Positions 8,155 through 15,600 of a stretch of 64,000 nucleotides of DNA are shown here, piece by piece. The DNA is from Acidimicrobiia bacterium (GTDB taxonomy: Bacteria > Actinomycetota > Acidimicrobiia > Spongiisociales > UBA11373), in NCBI GenBank assembly GCA_030584185.1, contig CP129495.1, forward strand, positions 558,001 to 622,000. The letters run 5' to 3'. The translations under genes were made by a program, and so were the position numbers. The notes below the pieces were generated by a model that was not told the DNA's origin, did not search any database, and saw only the letters and a program-made list of their open reading frames with translations. Positions within the stretch are counted from its first letter, which is position 1; the number at the start of each line of letters is the position of its first letter.

Positions 8155-9940
8155 CGACCGTGAGCACGGCGATGAAGGCCTCCTGCGGCACCTCGACGGA
8201 GCCGAGCATCTTCATCCGCTTCTTCCCCTCCTTCTGCCGCTCCAGCAGTTTGCGCTTCCGGGTGACGTCGCCTCCGTAGCACTTGGCGAGGACGTCCTTG
8301 CGCTTCGCCTTCACCGTCTCTCGGGCGATGATGCGCGATCCGACCGCGGCCTGGATCGGGATGTCGAACATCTGGCGCGGGATCAGTTGCCGCAGCCGAT
8401 CGACGAGCCGGCGCCCATAGGAGTACGCCTTGTCCTTGTGGACGATGGCGGAGAAGGCGTCCACGGGGAGCCCGTTGAGGAGGATGTCGACTCGAACCAG
8501 GTCGGCGATGGCATAGCCATCCACCTCGTAGTCGAGCGAGGCATATCCCCGGGTGCGCGACTTGAGCTGGTCGAAGAAGCCGAACACGATCTCGGCGAGC
8601 GGAACGCGATACACCAATTCGACGCGCTCCTTCGAGAGATAGTGCATCGACGTCAGGCCGCCCCGATGCTCCTGTAGCAACTCCATCACCGCCCCGGTGT
8701 ACTCGGTGGGCGTGAGCACCATCGCCCGCATCATCGGCTCGGAGATGTAGGAGCGAACCTCGGGGAGGTCCTGCGGGCTCCGCACCTCGGCCTCCTCGCC
8801 GTCGGGCAGTCCCACCCGAAACGCCACCGATGGCGCCGTGGTGACCAGCGACAGGTCGTACTCCCGCTCGAGGCGCTCCCTGACGATCTCCATGTGGAGG
8901 AGGCCGAGGAAGCCGCAGCGGAACCCGAAGCCGAGGGCGCGTGATGTCTCGGGCTCATAGACGAGGGCGGCATCGTTGAGCCGCAGCCGTTCCAGGGCCT
9001 CCCGCAGGCGCTCGAACTCGTCGCCGTCGGTCGGGAAGAGACCGCTGAACACCATCGGCTTCGGCTCCCGATACCCGGGAAGCATCTCGGTCGCCGGACG
9101 GTCGCGCCGGGTCACCGTGTCGCCCACCTTGATCCGCTCCACCTCCTTCACGCCGGTTATCAGATAGCCGACCTCGCCCGTTCCGAGCGATGCCATCGGG
9201 ACCGCCTTCGGGGTGAGCACGCCGACCTCGTCGGCGGGAAGGTCCTCTCCAGTGGCCATGAAGCGAAGCTGGTCACCCGTGGTGATCGAGCCATCGGTGA
9301 CCCGCAGGTAGCAGACGACCCCGCGATAGATGTCGTAATGGGAGTCGAACACCAGTGCCCGCAGCGGGCCCTCGCCCGGCGACGGCGGCGGCAGCCGTTC
9401 GACGATCGCCTCCAACAGTGCGTCCACCCCCTCGCCGGTCTTGGCGGAGACCCGAAGCACCTCCTCGGGATCCCCACCCAGGACCCCTGCCACCTCCAAG
9501 GCGACACGGTCCGGGTCGGCGGCGGGAAGATCGACCTTGTTCAAGACCGGAATCACCTCCAAGCCCCCTTCGATCGCCAGATAGGCGTTGGCGATGGTCT
9601 GTGCCTCCACCCCCTGGGCGGCGTCGACGAGGAGGATCGCCCCCTCGCACGCCGCCAGGCTGCGCGACACCTCGTAGGAGAAGTCGACGTGGCCCGGCGT
9701 GTCGATCAGGTTGAGCACGAACTCTTCGCCCCCCGGCCGCCGGTAGCGCAGTCGCACCGCCTGGGCCTTGATGGTGATCCCCCGCTCGCGTTCCAGGTCC
9801 ATCGAGTCCAGCACCTGATCCCGCATCTCACGGGGGGCTATCGCCCCGGTGCGCTCCAGAAGACGATCGGCCAGGGTCGACTTGCCATGGTCGATGTGCG
9901 CGATGATGGAGAAGTTGCGGATACGCGAGGTGTCGGTCAC
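8144..9940 (-). CDS. lepA: Elongation factor 4 (LepA), ribosomal back-translocase
   Basis: A 598-aa translational GTPase. It has the P-loop AHIDHGKST near the N-terminus, the switch region GITIKAQAV, the [13 protein letters not shown]3 motif, NKVDLP G4 motif, and the LepA-specific C-terminal domain ending near [16 protein letters not shown]. The GTG at 9940 gives the normal family N-terminus ([16 protein letters not shown]) and is preceded by a GGGAT sequence. The frame remains open further upstream, but that would run through the divergent rpsT region. Confidence 0.96.
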   Translation of the reverse strand: MTDTSRIRNFSIIAHIDHGKSTLADRLLERTGAIAPREMRDQVLDSMDLERERGITIKAQAVRLRYRRPGGEEFVLNLIDTPGHVDFSYEVSRSLAACEGAILLVDAAQGVEAQTIANAYLAIEGGLEVIPVLNKVDLPAADPDRVALEVAGVLGGDPEEVLRVSAKTGEGVDALLEAIVERLPPPSPGEGPLRALVFDSHYDIYRGVVCYLRVTDGSITTGDQLRFMATGEDLPADEVGVLTPKAVPMASLGTGEVGYLITGVKEVERIKVGDTVTRRDRPATEMLPGYREPKPMVFSGLFPTDGDEFERLREALERLRLNDAALVYEPETSRALGFGFRCGFLGLLHMEIVRERLEREYDLSLVTTAPSVAFRVGLPDGEEAEVRSPQDLPEVRSYISEPMMRAMVLTPTEYTGAVMELLQEHRGGLTSMHYLSKERVELVYRVPLAEIVFGFFDQLKSRTRGYASLDYEVDGYAIADLVRVDILLNGLPVDAFSAIVHKDKAYSYGRRLVDRLRQLIPRQMFDIPIQAAVGSRIIARETVKAKRKDVLAKCYGGDVTRKRKLLERQKEGKKRMKMLGSVEVPQEAFIAVLTVDEG

Positions 9941-9963
9941 ACCGATCCCGGGATGGGGCCGGC

Positions 9964-9969
9964 ATTGTA
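9964..9969 (-). promoter_or_regulatory. Possible -10 box of the lepA-hemW promoter
   Basis: Minus-strand TACAAT lies about 24 bases upstream of the lepA GTG, giving a predicted 5' leader of under 20 bases. No good -35 is visible. The same bases form the -35 of the divergent rpsT promoter on the other strand. Confidence 0.4.
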
Positions 9970-9994
9970 CCGGGGCGCCACCGGCTGCTATCGT
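9965..9994 (+). promoter_or_regulatory. Probable rpsT-greA promoter
   Basis: Plus-strand TTGTAC at 9965-9970 and TATCGT at 9989-9994 are separated by 18 bases and sit 40 bases upstream of the rpsT ATG. Both hexamers match the sigma-70 consensus at four positions. It is the only good candidate in the short divergent gap between lepA and rpsT. Confidence 0.45.
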
Positions 9995-10033
9995 TGCGCC
10001 CCGTTCCCCCCCTATTCCACGGGTTGATTCACC

Positions 10034-10297
10034 ATGGCCAACATCCCATCCCAGATCAAGCGCAACCGGCAGAACGTCAAGCGTCAGGCGCGCAACAAGG
10101 CGGTTCGCTCGGAGCTGAAGACCCGGACCAAGATCGCCATGCTGGCCGCCGATGCCGGCGACCCCGCAGCCACGGACGAAGCGTACCGTCTCGCCCAGAA
10201 GCGGCTCGACCAGGCTGCCGCCGACGGCGTCCTCCACAAGCGCACGGCGGCCCGGCGCAAGTCGCGGCTCGCCCGCCGGCTCGCCCGCACCTCCTGA
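10034..10297 (+). CDS. rpsT: 30S ribosomal protein S20
   Basis: An 87-aa, lysine- and arginine-rich protein that opens with [14 protein letters not shown] and contains [15 protein letters not shown] near the end, both characteristic of S20. S20 binds 16S rRNA early in 30S assembly. It is divergent from lepA, the usual bacterial arrangement, and is followed 13 bases later by greA in the same direction. Confidence 0.95.
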   Translation: MANIPSQIKRNRQNVKRQARNKAVRSELKTRTKIAMLAADAGDPAATDEAYRLAQKRLDQAAADGVLHKRTAARRKSRLARRLARTS

Positions 10298-10310
10298 GCC
10301 CACCAGGCCC

Positions 10311-10790
10311 ATGGTCGACGATCGGCCCACCTGGCTGACACCGGCAGCCCATCGCAAGTTGCTCGACGAGTTCGAGGCTCTCACCACGACGGGCCGTCGT
10401 GAGATCTCGGAACGCATCGCCGAGGCACGCTCGCACGGCGACATCCGGGAGAACGCCGACTACGACGCCGCCAAGAACGAGCAGGGGATGATGGAGGCTC
10501 GGATACGGCAGATCCAGTCGATCCTCGACTCCGCAGAGGTGCGGGAGGCCGAGATCGGCGACACGGTGACCGTGGGCTGTGTCGCCCTGGTGCGACGCAG
10601 CGACGGGATCGAGATCGAAGTGTTCGTGGCCACTCAGGAGAACCGCATTCCCGGGCTGGTCCTCGCCTCTCCCTCGAGCCCAATGGGGTCGGCCCTGCTC
10701 GGTGTGGCGGTCGGATCGATGGTCACCTACGAGGCGCCGGGAGGGTCGTTCCAGCTGACCGTGGTGTCGGTCCGGGCCTTCGAAGGCTAA
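10311..10790 (+). CDS. greA: Transcription elongation factor GreA
   Basis: A 159-aa protein with the GreA/GreB plan. The N-terminal coiled-coil carries the acidic tip motif [16 protein letters not shown]. The C-terminal FKBP-like domain contains [19 protein letters not shown]. GreA rescues backtracked RNA polymerase by stimulating transcript cleavage through the acidic tip residues. The ATG at 10311 is 13 bases after the rpsT stop, so the two are likely co-transcribed. It converges with holA. Confidence 0.9.
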   Translation: MVDDRPTWLTPAAHRKLLDEFEALTTTGRREISERIAEARSHGDIRENADYDAAKNEQGMMEARIRQIQSILDSAEVREAEIGDTVTVGCVALVRRSDGIEIEVFVATQENRIPGLVLASPSSPMGSALLGVAVGSMVTYEAPGGSFQLTVVSVRAFEG

Positions 10791-10817
10791 CCGCGACCCC
10801 CGGCGGAACGAACGGGC

Positions 10818-11807
10818 TCAGCCGCGGCCCCGGTACCAGCGGCACAGGGCGACCGTCAGCCGCTCCAGCGTCACCCGATGGGTCTCCTCGGGACGGGTCT
10901 TGATGGTCAGGTCGGCACGCGCCAGGGCCTGCAGGGCGCGCCGCAGCTCGTCATCCCCGGCGGCATTGCGTCCGTTCCACGCCTTCTGCACCGGGTAGTG
11001 GTCGGCGGAAGCACCCAACCACTCGGCGAGCTCCTGGATGCTGCCGGCAGCCGCGGCCAGGGCCCGGCGCTCCAGGTCGGACTCGAGGAAGGCGATCAGT
11101 TGCAGAGGATGGCCGTGGGTGAGGAAGTCGGCCAGCCGCCGTAGCGCCTGACCGGTGTCGCCCGCACCGACGGCGTCTGCGTACAGCCACATCGGCTCGT
11201 CCGGGCGGTTGCGGAAGCGAGCCGCCACCTCGGCACCGGTGACCGGGCCTCCAGCCGCCGCCAGCTGGTCGAGTGCCTGACCCATCGCCGCGGTGTCGGT
11301 GCCGAATCGCTGGATCAGCAGCGTGGCGGCCTCGGGGTCGAGTCGAATTCGCCGATCTCGAGCCGCCTCGCGCAGCCATCCCACTGCATCCTTCTCCCGC
11401 ATCTTGCGCACGGTGAGGCTCTCGCCGCGTGCCTTCACCAGGCGAGCAAGCACCGCCGGAAGCGTTCCCTCGGCGACCATCACCAAGGTGATCGCCGCCG
11501 GATCGAGGTGCTCTGCCAGTTCGGCCACGACCGCGCTCTCGGTGGCCTGCAGATTGTGCGCGTCGACCAGGAGCACGCCGCGGCTCCCTCCGAACAGGGA
11601 ACCACTCTGCAGCGCCGGGACCAGGCGGTCCAGCCCGAGGCGCAGGTCACCGTCGCCCTCCTCGGCGGCGCCCCGGCCGGGTACGTCGAAACGATCGATG
11701 CCGTCGACGGCCGCCCTCCCCAGGAGGGCACGCGCCATCTCCAACATCTGCTGGCGTTCACCCGGGCCGGCATCCCGCGGGCCGATCACTGCATGGATGG
11801 CGGTCAC
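10818..11807 (-). CDS. holA: DNA polymerase III subunit delta
   Basis: A 329-aa clamp-loader subunit recognised by overall layout: an N-terminal P-loop-like region without a functional Walker motif, LLVDAHNLQ, a middle lid domain (AVGWLREAARDRRIRLDPEAATLLIQ), and the helical collar near PVQKAWNGRNAA with a late RRALQALARADLTIKT. Delta opens the beta clamp. The GTG at 11807 overlaps the comEC stop (GTGA), matching the common comEA-comEC-holA order. Confidence 0.88.
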   Translation of the reverse strand: MTAIHAVIGPRDAGPGERQQMLEMARALLGRAAVDGIDRFDVPGRGAAEEGDGDLRLGLDRLVPALQSGSLFGGSRGVLLVDAHNLQATESAVVAELAEHLDPAAITLVMVAEGTLPAVLARLVKARGESLTVRKMREKDAVGWLREAARDRRIRLDPEAATLLIQRFGTDTAAMGQALDQLAAAGGPVTGAEVAARFRNRPDEPMWLYADAVGAGDTGQALRRLADFLTHGHPLQLIAFLESDLERRALAAAAGSIQELAEWLGASADHYPVQKAWNGRNAAGDDELRRALQALARADLTIKTRPEETHRVTLERLTVALCRWYRGRG

Positions 11808-13933
11808 GAATCCGACGGTAGCGCCTCGGCCGCCGGGATCAGCAGGTCGAGTCGCAGACGGATCGTCCCCTCGACGTCGGTGCGCAGCACCTCGGCCCCG
11901 GCCGTCTCCAGGGCTTCGATCACCGCCGGCGAGGGATGCCCAAAGTCGTTGGGGCCCACCGAGACGACCGCCAGGCGAGGCTCGCATGCCACCAGCCAAT
12001 TCAGATCCGACGTGGCCGCCCCCTGGTGCGGGACCTTGAGCACGTCGCTCGGCACCGGCCGGAGTTCCGCCTGCGCCACCGCCTCGACGTCGCCGGCGAA
12101 CAGGACCGAGACGCCCGCCGCCATCACCCGGACCACCAGAGACCCGTCGTTGGGCGACTCGTAGCGACGCAGCGGTCCCAGCACCTCGAGGGTGAACGAC
12201 CCGAGTCGAGCCACGGTGCCGGGACCCGGCTGCTCGACGACCGTCCCCGCCAGCAGACGCTCGGCCACGATGGCATCCAGAGGCGAATCCTCTCCGAGCT
12301 GAGGAGGGTGCCACATCCGGGCAATCGGAACGTCCAGCCCGATCAGCCCCGTGGTGTGATCGGCGTGTCGATGAGAGACCACGAGCAGATCGACGTGATC
12401 CACGCCTGCACTCCTCAGGTGGGCGCGCAGGACGGCGCCATCGGGACCGCCGTCGATGAGCACCACCTCCCCCGAGGGGCCACGCAACAGGGCGGCATCA
12501 CCCTGCCCCACGTCGAGGAACGAGACCTCGGGACCGGCCGGAGGGGCCGGCGGCATGGCCGAGACCAGGAGCAGTGCCGCGGCGACGACGGTGGCCGGCG
12601 GGCGAAGCTGTCTCACCCATGTCACCGCGGCGACCGCTCCCGCCAGCAGTGCTCCCGTGACCGCATCGACCTGAGGAAGGTCTGCCGTGGCCCTGGCGAT
12701 CCCAAGCACCGACCAGGCCGCCAGGTCGGCGAGCGGAAGCAGCACCGGCAGGGCCAGGGCCCCCACACCCCCGAAGATGGTGGCCGTCGCAACCAGCGGC
12801 GCTGCCACCACGTTGGCTGCCGGCGCGAACAGCGGGATGCTCCCGAAGTGAAGGAGGAGCAAGGGAGCCACCGCCACCTGCGCCGACACGGTGGCTCCGA
12901 GGGCAGTCCACAGCCAGCCGGGCCTCCGGCCCTGCCAGGTCCGGTGGCCGGCGAGGATGCCGAGCGTGGCCGCAACCGAGAGCTGGAACCCCGGGTCGGC
13001 CGCCAGGGCCGGAGCGGCGGCGAGCAGCCCGGTGATGGCCCACCCCAGTGCGGCCCATGGCGAGGGCACCACCCCCCGGAGTCGGCCAAGCAGCAGCAGT
13101 GCCGCCATGGCCGCCGCCCGCATCACGGATGGCTCCCAGCGGGTGACGACCACGAACACGCCCAGCCCGACCAGCCCGGCGACTGCCCTACGGCGTGGGG
13201 ACCACCCCAGCGGGCCGCAGGCGACCCACCATGCCCCCAGGAACAGAGCGACATTGCTCCCCGACACGGCGACGAAGTGACTCAGTCCGGCGAGCCGCAG
13301 CGCCTCTCGATCGGGCGTCGGAAGCGCCGACACATCTCCGATCAGGAACCCGGAGATCAGACCCCGCTGGGACCCTCGGGCGTCACCCCCGAGGCGATCG
13401 ACCACGCGCCGCCGGAGCCGGTTCCCGATTCGCATCAGGGGATTGGCCGACTCCCCGAGACGCTCCAGGGACTCGGCCTCGACCTCTCCCGAAACCCATC
13501 CGCTTCGCATCCGAAACACCGTCGGGCGAACGCGGCCTGATGCCATCACCGGCTCGCCGGCGGCGAGATCCGACACCTCGCCCCTCACCAGCACGGCCGG
13601 TCCATCGGTGCTGATCCAGGTCGTGCCATCGAACAGGTCGGTGACCCTCACCACCAGCGACCCGGACTCCCCAAGCCCGCTTGGATCGCCCGCCGCCACC
13701 CCGAGGAAGGTGACCCTCCCCTGCCAACCGATCGGGTCCGGCGCCGTGTCGCGACCGGCGGCGAGATGGCCGCCGAAGGCTGCCGCCGCCAGCAACAGGA
13801 CCGCTGCTGCTGCCCGCCACCTGCACAGAACCAGCATCACCAGGACCGCCGGCAGGCCGAGCCAGACGACCGATCGCCCCCACGGCTGCAACCCCGCCAG
13901 GGCGCCGATCCAGGATGTCGACGCCGCCAGCAC
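11804..13933 (-). CDS. comEC: ComEC/Rec2-family DNA uptake channel protein
   Basis: A 709-aa polytopic membrane protein with all ComEC domains. An N-terminal OB-like extracytoplasmic region comes first (residues 65-160). The competence membrane domain follows, with the conserved GLSHFVAVSGSNVALFLG. The C-terminal metallo-beta-lactamase-like nuclease domain has FLDVGQGDAALLRG, VVLIDGG and the metal motif SHRHADH. ComEC passes single-stranded DNA into the cytoplasm and probably degrades the other strand. With comEA upstream it suggests potential for natural transformation, although no pilus genes are in the window. Confidence 0.92.
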   Translation of the reverse strand: MLAASTSWIGALAGLQPWGRSVVWLGLPAVLVMLVLCRWRAAAAVLLLAAAAFGGHLAAGRDTAPDPIGWQGRVTFLGVAAGDPSGLGESGSLVVRVTDLFDGTTWISTDGPAVLVRGEVSDLAAGEPVMASGRVRPTVFRMRSGWVSGEVEAESLERLGESANPLMRIGNRLRRRVVDRLGGDARGSQRGLISGFLIGDVSALPTPDREALRLAGLSHFVAVSGSNVALFLGAWWVACGPLGWSPRRRAVAGLVGLGVFVVVTRWEPSVMRAAAMAALLLLGRLRGVVPSPWAALGWAITGLLAAAPALAADPGFQLSVAATLGILAGHRTWQGRRPGWLWTALGATVSAQVAVAPLLLLHFGSIPLFAPAANVVAAPLVATATIFGGVGALALPVLLPLADLAAWSVLGIARATADLPQVDAVTGALLAGAVAAVTWVRQLRPPATVVAAALLLVSAMPPAPPAGPEVSFLDVGQGDAALLRGPSGEVVLIDGGPDGAVLRAHLRSAGVDHVDLLVVSHRHADHTTGLIGLDVPIARMWHPPQLGEDSPLDAIVAERLLAGTVVEQPGPGTVARLGSFTLEVLGPLRRYESPNDGSLVVRVMAAGVSVLFAGDVEAVAQAELRPVPSDVLKVPHQGAATSDLNWLVACEPRLAVVSVGPNDFGHPSPAVIEALETAGAEVLRTDVEGTIRLRLDLLIPAAEALPSDS

Positions 13934-13965
13934 CGGCGCCCGGTCGGCACTTGCGGGCAGCGAGA

Positions 13966-14493
13966 TCAGGGGACGACCACGACCTCGCGAATCGCCGCCA
14001 GCTTGCTCTCACCGATCCCCGGGACGTCGAGCAGGTCCTCGACCGTGGTGAACGGGCCATGTGCCTCCCGATGGGCGACGATCCGCCCCGCAAGGACCGG
14101 CCCCACGCCGGGAAGCCCGTCGAGGGCTTCGGCGTCGGCGGTGTTGACCCGGATTCCGATGGTGCCGGCCGCCGATGGGGCGACACCACTGCCGGGGACG
14201 ATCAGTTGCTGCCCGTCGACCAGTGGCGCCGCCAGGTTGAGCGCTGCCAGGTCGGCCTCGCCATGGACGCCACCGGCGGCGAGCACCGCATCGGCGACGC
14301 GAGAACCGGCGGGGAGCGACACCAGGCCGGGTCGGGCCACCAAGCCGGAGACGTGCACCGTGATGGTGCGTTCCGCCGCAACCGGGGACAGCACCTCGAG
14401 CACGGTCGGTGGCGGAGCCGACGGCCAGATGAGGAAGGCACCGGCGGAGCCGGCGACGGCCACGGCGACGGCCAAGACCCAGGTCCGATCCAT
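13966..14493 (-). CDS. comEA: ComEA-family helix-hairpin-helix DNA-binding protein
   Basis: A 175-aa protein. One N-terminal membrane anchor (WVLAVAVAVAGSAGAFLIW) is followed by an SLBB domain (VHVSGLVARPGLVSLPAGS). A C-terminal double helix-hairpin-helix contains VNTADAEALDGLPGVGPVLA and DVPGIGESKLAAI. ComEA is the membrane receptor that binds incoming double-stranded DNA for ComEC. The ATG at 14493 is chosen because the membrane anchor begins immediately after it. The gene is 32 bases upstream of comEC. Confidence 0.9.
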   Translation of the reverse strand: MDRTWVLAVAVAVAGSAGAFLIWPSAPPPTVLEVLSPVAAERTITVHVSGLVARPGLVSLPAGSRVADAVLAAGGVHGEADLAALNLAAPLVDGQQLIVPGSGVAPSAAGTIGIRVNTADAEALDGLPGVGPVLAGRIVAHREAHGPFTTVEDLLDVPGIGESKLAAIREVVVVP

Positions 14494-14531
14494 GGGATCG
14501 ATGTACCAGCAGGCCGACCCGGAGGGAAGAC

Positions 14532-15233
14532 CTACGCCGAGACCATGACGCCGATCACCGTCACCAGGTTGAAGCCGGCGTGGATGGCGATCGGTCGTCC
14601 CAGCCGCCCGGTGCGGAGACGTTCCGAGGCCAGGACCACGGCGAGGACGAAGAGGAAGGGAACCGAGAGTGCGGCAGCAGGATCGACCAGATGGAAGAGG
14701 GCGAAGGCGGCGCTGGAGACGATCACGGCGAACCGCGGCCCCCGATGGATGAGTGCCGACACGAGAATGCCGCGAAAGACGATCTCCTCGGCAACCGGCC
14801 CGACGACGACGAGACCGAGCACCACCAGAAGCCATTCCAGGGGACCGACGCCGGTGGCGACCACCTCCACGATCTCCTGCCGGGGCAACTCACCGCCGAA
14901 GAAGGTCTCCACGACGACCAGGGCCATGGCGGCGGCGAGTATCTGGATGCCCACCCCGACGGCCAGTCCCACCAGGTCCGATCGTTGCGCCCGCAACAGC
15001 AGCCGGTCCCGAATCGGCCCTCCACGGCGCGCCATCGCCAGCGCCACCCCGATCGTCGCCCCCGACTGGAGGGGCAGGATCAGGGCGAACACCTCGAGGG
15101 CTGTGATGCCGCCACCCCGAGAGAGAAGCGCCCCGGCGAGCGATGCCCCCAGCCCGACGCCGGCCGCCACCAGGGCGTGGCGAACCTTCCAGGTGGCCGC
15201 CTCAGCCGGTGGCAAAGGTTCCGGCGAGGGCAC
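14532..15233 (-). CDS. CPBP-family intramembrane glutamic endopeptidase
   Basis: A 233-aa integral membrane protein with about eight hydrophobic helices and the three CPBP (Abi, CAAX protease and bacteriocin-processing) motifs: VAEEIVFRG (EExxxR), FALFH (FxxxH) and HAGFN (HxxxN). Members are site-2-type intramembrane proteases of varied and often unknown substrate. It overlaps the next gene by 32 bp and is probably co-translated with it. The substrate cannot be inferred. Confidence 0.85.
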   Translation of the reverse strand: MPSPEPLPPAEAATWKVRHALVAAGVGLGASLAGALLSRGGGITALEVFALILPLQSGATIGVALAMARRGGPIRDRLLLRAQRSDLVGLAVGVGIQILAAAMALVVVETFFGGELPRQEIVEVVATGVGPLEWLLVVLGLVVVGPVAEEIVFRGILVSALIHRGPRFAVIVSSAAFALFHLVDPAAALSVPFLFVLAVVLASERLRTGRLGRPIAIHAGFNLVTVIGVMVSA

Positions 15234-15600
15234 GCGCCTCGACCTCCAGAGGATTGGCCCGGTAGGCCTCGAAGTGAGCCATGCCGTGGCGCCGCCTGCG
15301 CAGGTAGTCGCCGAGGTAGCAGCGCAACCAGCCGATGGTCCCGAGCCGGCGCCACTGCTCGACGTGGGTCAGCTCGTGGACCAGGAGCACGCCGAGTCGC
15401 TCGGCCGAGGCGTTGAGACGCTTCGGATGCAGGTACACGCCCCACGGCAGCGCCAGGGCGGTGATCCCGGGAGCCCAGAACATCCGGAACCAGGACCGGG
15501 CCACGCTGACTCGCACGCCGTCCGGGTCGACCCGCGGAAGCGCCAGGCGGACCGCTCCCACGGAGATCCCGGCACGCCGCAGGATCTCGCCGGCGGTCAT
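15202..15600 (-). CDS. Small HExxH metalloprotease-like protein
   Basis: A 132-aa protein with a zincin signature HELTHVEQW at about residues 75-83. Downstream acidic positions (HFEAYRANPLEVEARA) could supply the third ligand. It resembles the small DUF4157-like or basic-secretory-type peptidase domains, but I do not recognise an exact family. The ATG at 15600 overlaps the leuS stop (ATGA), and the 3' end overlaps the CPBP protease by 32 bp. Two putative membrane-associated proteases are therefore translationally coupled behind leuS. No signal peptide is evident. Confidence 0.7.
   Translation of the reverse strand: MTAGEILRRAGISVGAVRLALPRVDPDGVRVSVARSWFRMFWAPGITALALPWGVYLHPKRLNASAERLGVLLVHELTHVEQWRRLGTIGWLRCYLGDYLRRRRHGMAHFEAYRANPLEVEARALAGTFATG

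Noticed and set aside
9941-10444. N-terminal extension of lepA by about 168 residues
   Set aside because: It would cross the rpsT gene on the other strand, and the family N-terminus begins at the GTG at 9940.
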